From Paraburkholderia heleia NBRC 101817 (GTDB lineage Bacteria; Pseudomonadota; Gammaproteobacteria; Burkholderiales; Burkholderiaceae), in NCBI RefSeq assembly GCF_000739775.1, contig NZ_BBJH01000003.1, positions 1-64,000 of the forward strand: a stretch of DNA of 64,000 nt. Direction: 5' to 3'. A model generated the notes under the pieces. That model worked only from the letters and a program-made list of their open reading frames with translations. It did not search any database and was not told where the DNA came from. A program made the position numbers and the translations under genes. This document shows positions 60,787-64,000 of the stretch, in pieces (position 1 is the stretch's first letter; each line of letters opens with the position of its first letter).

Positions 60787-60882
60787 GGAAATAGATGACT
60801 GAATCGTCATCAGAAGTTCAGATATCCGACAGGACGCTCACCTATGATGGATATACCGGACCGCATTTCGAGAACAGATTTC

Positions 60883-62028
60883 ATGAGGTTTCCCAAGCGA
60901 ATCGTGTCGTTCCTCTTAACTCCGTGCATCACCCTCGGAACAATGGGTCATGCGTTTGCGGATCAGAACAATCCGGCACCGAACTCGTTATCCACCGCGA
61001 TGCAGCGCAGCCCCGAAGCGTTGCAGCAGCTTGTCGCGCCCATAGCGCTCTATCCCGATACGCTGGTCGCTCAGATCCTTGCAGGCGCAACTCATCTCGC
61101 GGAGGTGGTTTCGGCGAACCGCTGGATGCAAGCGCATCCGCAACTGAAAGGCGACGCGCTGGCTGCTCAGGTGGATCAGCAGTACTGGGATGCCAGCGTC
61201 AAGGCGCTCACCGAATTTCCGGCGGTTCTGAGCAACATGGATGAGAACGTGGTCTGGACGTCGTCGCTTGGCGACGCGTACCTGAGCCAGCCTCAGCAGG
61301 TGATGGCTGCCATACAGGCGTTGCGTCAGCGGGCGCTGGCGGCGGGCAACCTTCAGGCCAACGCACAGCAAACGGTCACGTCCGAAGGCGACCTGGTCAG
61401 CATCGCGCCGGCTGCACCGGACGTCGTGTACGTACCCGAATACGACCCAACGCTTGTCTATGGTGCGCCGGTGGCGGCATGGCCGGGCTGGTATCCGGAC
61501 ACGAGCCTCTACCTGGGTGGCCCGGGAATCGTTTTCGGCATCGGACTCGAAATGGGTTACTTCGGCGGCTACGGATGGGGCTGGCATCACTGGAGGCCGG
61601 ACTGGCATCGCCGAGCGGTGACGTACAATCACTCCCCATATGTATGGCACGATCGCAGTCTCGCGGACGTCGAGCATGAGTTACATAGCCGCGACAGTTC
61701 CAATCGCCCCATGGATTCACTGGGTCAGCAGGGATCATTCGGGGAACACGGCGCATATGCCCAGCATGGTCCTTCCGGCGAGCATGGCGCGTTCTCCCAG
61801 CGCGAATCCTTCGGGATGCCAGACACGCATGTTAGTTCGGCGCCATTGCAGGTGGGCGTCCAACCCCACGCGAACCTGGGGGCTGGCCTCGGCCGCTTTG
61901 GGGGTGTCGGTCACGCAGGCTTCGGTCACGCGGGATTCGGTGCGGCGCGTTCGGACTTCAGCGCCATGGGTCATTTTGCGGGCGGGCATGTGAGCGCGGA
62001 CATGCATGGTGGCCACGGCCGCGGATAG
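60883..62028 (+). CDS. DUF3300 domain secreted protein
   Basis: About 381 residues. A signal peptide (FPKRIVSFLLTPCITLG...HAFA) is followed by the DUF3300 core at about 35-215 (LVAPIALYPDTLVAQILAGA, in part; then MDENVVWTSSLGDAYL; VVYVPEYDPTLVYG). The rest is a Gly/His-rich low-complexity tail with HW/WH pairs and repeated GHAGFG units. The function of DUF3300 is unknown. The start at 60883 gives a clean signal; an ATG 39 bases earlier is possible. It follows the small peptide gene by 96 bases and may belong to the same stress response. The tail could bind metal. Confidence 0.84.
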   Translation: MRFPKRIVSFLLTPCITLGTMGHAFADQNNPAPNSLSTAMQRSPEALQQLVAPIALYPDTLVAQILAGATHLAEVVSANRWMQAHPQLKGDALAAQVDQQYWDASVKALTEFPAVLSNMDENVVWTSSLGDAYLSQPQQVMAAIQALRQRALAAGNLQANAQQTVTSEGDLVSIAPAAPDVVYVPEYDPTLVYGAPVAAWPGWYPDTSLYLGGPGIVFGIGLEMGYFGGYGWGWHHWRPDWHRRAVTYNHSPYVWHDRSLADVEHELHSRDSSNRPMDSLGQQGSFGEHGAYAQHGPSGEHGAFSQRESFGMPDTHVSSAPLQVGVQPHANLGAGLGRFGGVGHAGFGHAGFGAARSDFSAMGHFAGGHVSADMHGGHGRG

Positions 62029-62065
62029 TGCCGTCGTGAACTACGCCATGGGATCGTTGCAGTCA

Positions 62066-62097
62066 CGCCCGCGCGGGTAGTTCAACGCGCGCGGGCG
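62066..62097. terminator. GC-rich hairpin between convergent genes
   Basis: CGCCCGCGCG pairs with CGCGCGGGCG over 10 bp with a 12-base loop, 38 bases after the DUF3300 stop and 24 bases before the HxlR stop on the other strand. It lacks a T-tract, so efficiency is uncertain. Confidence 0.45.
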
Positions 62098-62120
62098 GAC
62101 GGCCCCGGCATCAAGGAGGA

Positions 62121-62528
62121 CTACGATGCGAATCGTTGCCGCGCCTGCTCGAGTTCTTCCATATGCGTTTCGACCCAGTCCCAGATTCCGCAGATCTTTT
62201 CCAGAAGGCTCCCGCCAAGCGGAGTCAGGATGTAGTCGACGTGTGGCGGTATGACCGGGTGAACGTGGCGTGAAAGGAGGCCGGTACTCTCGAGTTGGCG
62301 CAACGTCTTTGTCAGCATTTTTGGGCTGATTCCGGGAATGCCGTCTCGTAGCTCCGAAAAGCGCATCGTGCCGCGCGTTCCCAACGCATCGATCACGAGA
62401 ATGGTCCACTTGTCGGCAATTTGCTCGATCAGCGCACGCGCGAGATCGTCGGTTTTCTGCCGGGAATCGCTATTCGCGAGAGGCGTGTCGTGGCAATGTG
62501 TTTCCGTGGCGTATCGCAAAGCCTTCAA
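62121..62528 (-). CDS. HxlR family transcriptional regulator
   Basis: About 135 residues with a winged helix typical of HxlR: IADKWTILVIDALGTRGTMRF (in part), then LRDGIPGISPKMLTKTLRQLE and YILTPLGGSLLEKI. A Cys near the N-terminus (THCHD) could sense redox or electrophiles, as in HypR-type members. No ATG is available upstream in frame; the start appears to be TTG at 62528 or another TTG three codons later. It lies downstream of, and on the same strand as, the lactonase and uronate dehydrogenase genes and may control them. Confidence 0.82.
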   Translation of the reverse strand: MKALRYATETHCHDTPLANSDSRQKTDDLARALIEQIADKWTILVIDALGTRGTMRFSELRDGIPGISPKMLTKTLRQLESTGLLSRHVHPVIPPHVDYILTPLGGSLLEKICGIWDWVETHMEELEQARQRFAS

Positions 62529-62624
62529 CCCTTCATATGCATGGGTTCACTACGGCTGAACGACATGCTGGTACGAGGAATATCTGCATCATGCTGTTGC
62601 ACCGGTAGTACGCGGCGTCGCGCT

Positions 62625-63701
62625 CTAGTCGCGAGGCACGATCTCAATCCAGTTCGCGCCGCTTCCTCCGCGAGTGCGCGAGTGCAGTGTCAGCGCGCCA
62701 GACTTCGCATCGATGCCATAAAGCGAGACTTGCGTGGACTTCTCTCCACATACAAGAAGAAAGCGCCCGGAAGGGTCGATGGAGAAGCCGCGAGGTTGCG
62801 CCTCCGTTTCGAAGTCGCCAGTTTGCTCTAGTGCGCCATTGGGCGTGACACGCAAAGCGAAGATGCGGTTGGTCGTGCGCTCCGAAATGTAGACGAATTG
62901 TCCGTCGGGCCGTACATGAATGTCGGCGGCCCAGATCAACGAAGTGAGTGTTGCAGGATCGGGTTGTGGGCAGGTAGCTGGAGGGCGGACAAAGCCGTCG
63001 AACATGCCTGCGAGCGCATCCGGTCGCGCAGATACGCTGTGCAGCATCAGCTTTCCGCTATCGCCAATGCGCCGGAACACGGCGACGGTTGCGCGAAATT
63101 CGCTCAGAACATAGAGCCAGTTACCGTCCGGAGAAAGACGCATATGACGCGGGCCGAAGCCTTGGTCGAGCGTTACTGTCTCGATCACGCCAAGCGGTTG
63201 TGCCGCGTTCCCGTCGATCGTGCAGCACAGGATTTCGTCGTTTGCCAGCGAGGTGACATAGGCGAAGCGATTATCGTCCGTCACGACCACCGAGTGTGCA
63301 TTGCGCACGCCGCGTAGTGTTTGCACCGGCTTCGGATCGCCGCGATCGAGGCGTTCGACGCTATACACAACGACTTCATGGCTGCCGTATGCGGCGCCGA
63401 ACAAGAAGCGGTCAGTGCGGTCGACCGCGAGCGCAACGAGGCTCGCATCGATCGCGACCCGATAGTCCGTCGTGAGACGGCCGGCGAGCGAGTCGAGCGT
63501 GCATTTCACGAGCGATGGCGCAGCGCCGCGCGTAGCCGCGAAAACGGTTTGTCGTCCGGCGCTTATCGCGAGCGGCATGACGTGAGCGCCGACCCGATGC
63601 CGTTCGCCAGCGCGCAAGGTAGGTGCTGAAGCACCGAACCCGTAGGTCGCAATGTCGGCGTCTTCCGAGTTCGAGACTAGTGCGATGCAGTTTTCCAGCA
63701 T
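62625..63701 (-). CDS. Lactonase family beta-propeller (6-phosphogluconolactonase YbhE-like)
   Basis: A 358-residue seven-bladed propeller of the lactonase/YbhE family. Blade motifs include NAHSVVVTDDNRFAYVTSLA, then DQGFGPRHMRLSPDGNWLYVL (in part) and WAADIHVRPDGQFVYISERT (in part). The conserved GPRH and ADIH His residues line the usual active site. No signal peptide. It follows a probable uronate dehydrogenase gene by 70 bases; that enzyme makes an aldarolactone which this protein could open. The classic 6-phosphogluconolactonase role is the alternative. Confidence 0.85.
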   Translation of the reverse strand: MLENCIALVSNSEDADIATYGFGASAPTLRAGERHRVGAHVMPLAISAGRQTVFAATRGAAPSLVKCTLDSLAGRLTTDYRVAIDASLVALAVDRTDRFLFGAAYGSHEVVVYSVERLDRGDPKPVQTLRGVRNAHSVVVTDDNRFAYVTSLANDEILCCTIDGNAAQPLGVIETVTLDQGFGPRHMRLSPDGNWLYVLSEFRATVAVFRRIGDSGKLMLHSVSARPDALAGMFDGFVRPPATCPQPDPATLTSLIWAADIHVRPDGQFVYISERTTNRIFALRVTPNGALEQTGDFETEAQPRGFSIDPSGRFLLVCGEKSTQVSLYGIDAKSGALTLHSRTRGGSGANWIEIVPRD

Positions 63702-63771
63702 GTTCTTGACGCTCTATGTGTGGGTGTCCGCCTGCAGCCACCCGATAGCAGCCGATAGCGCGAATCCGCTA

Positions 63772-64000
63772 TCAGTCGATTTCTTCTACCTGTCCAGCGA
63801 ATTCCACGAGACAGCCGAAGCCGCCGTGGAAGAGCGCTTCGCGCTCATCTTCCTTCGCGCCTGTCGAGAAGATCTCGCTTGCATAGCGCTCTGCGTCGTC
63901 CTGAGGCTGGTAGCCAAGCAAGCGCGCGTTCGAGTTGTCCCAACGATTGCGCGCGTTGTTGGAGACGCCGTAGGCGACAACGAAGTGATAGTCCGGGTGG
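63772..64000 (-). CDS. C-terminal part of a probable uronate dehydrogenase (NAD epimerase/dehydratase family)
   Basis: The last 75 codons of a gene that runs off the right edge. The piece reads YHFVVAYGVSNNARNRWDNS, then LGYQPQDDAERYASEIF, and ends GQVEEID. The NNARNRWDN and LGYxPQDDAE segments are typical of the C-terminus of uronate dehydrogenases and close relatives in the extended SDR group. These oxidise galacturonate or glucuronate to the aldarolactone with NAD. The neighbouring lactonase supports the call. The Rossmann half is outside the window. Confidence 0.7.
   Translation of the reverse strand, partial: HPDYHFVVAYGVSNNARNRWDNSNARLLGYQPQDDAERYASEIFSTGAKEDEREALFHGGFGCLVEFAGQVEEID

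Noticed and set aside
1..64000. CRISPR arrays, IS elements, tRNA and rRNA genes
   Set aside because: Looked for spaced direct repeats, transposase motifs with inverted ends and cloverleaf signatures; none was found. The only mobile-element trace is the integrase remnant.

Overview
The window is GC-rich bacterial DNA. Its gene content points to the Burkholderia/Paraburkholderia/Caballeronia group of beta-proteobacteria: DUF4148 proteins, LysR-controlled catabolic modules, RND pumps with NodT-type outer-membrane factors, a PaoABC-type aldehyde oxidase and a periplasmic catalase paired with an ankyrin lipoprotein. I see no rRNA, tRNA, ribosomal or replication genes. The mix of substrate-specific catabolic modules, efflux pumps and at least six decayed gene fragments looks like an accessory part of a secondary chromosome or megaplasmid. 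That placement is inference.

Left third (1-24 kb): an NCS1 permease; a lipoprotein of the phospholipase D family; a LysR/gamma-glutamyltransferase/MHS-transporter module; and a CoA-transferase/HMG-CoA-lyase-like/VOC/LysR/MFS module that could open a branched dicarboxylic acid. An integrase remnant and several palindromes follow. Next come mgtC, with a Pho-box-like sequence in front, and an orphan phoU divergent from a ribbon-helix-helix-like protein. A LysR/MFS/D-aminoacylase/DadA module then suggests N-acyl-D-amino-acid use. A decayed stretch with DUF1016 and Dps-like pieces follows.

Middle (24-45 kb): a three-subunit, Tat-exported molybdenum aldehyde oxidase (PaoABC type), an SDR plus SMP-30 lactonase pair, an esterase, and a tripartite RND pump with overlapping genes. 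Then comes a compact cobalt-type nitrile hydratase operon: CobW-family GTPase, beta, alpha, accessory protein, NhlF-type cobalt permease, then a GlxA/AraC regulator. It is complete for metal supply, but no amidase lies in the window.

Right third (45-64 kb): a TetR regulator with three copies of the same inverted repeat (TCGTCA-N2-TGACGA), one before tetR and two before a YqhD-like aldehyde reductase. This is followed by a beta-hydroxyacid dehydrogenase and a broken threonine aldolase. Next is a metal/oxidative-stress locus: katB-ankB divergent from a heavy-metal-type two-component system, then a heavy-metal RND efflux set, a 63-aa lipoprotein-like peptide and a DUF3300 protein. CusR-box-like sequences sit between katB and the response regulator. 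One 15-base core of them recurs, in the same wider promoter arrangement, before the DUF4148 gene at 23.8 kb, linking two distant loci. The window ends in an HxlR regulator, a lactonase and the 3' end of a probable uronate dehydrogenase.
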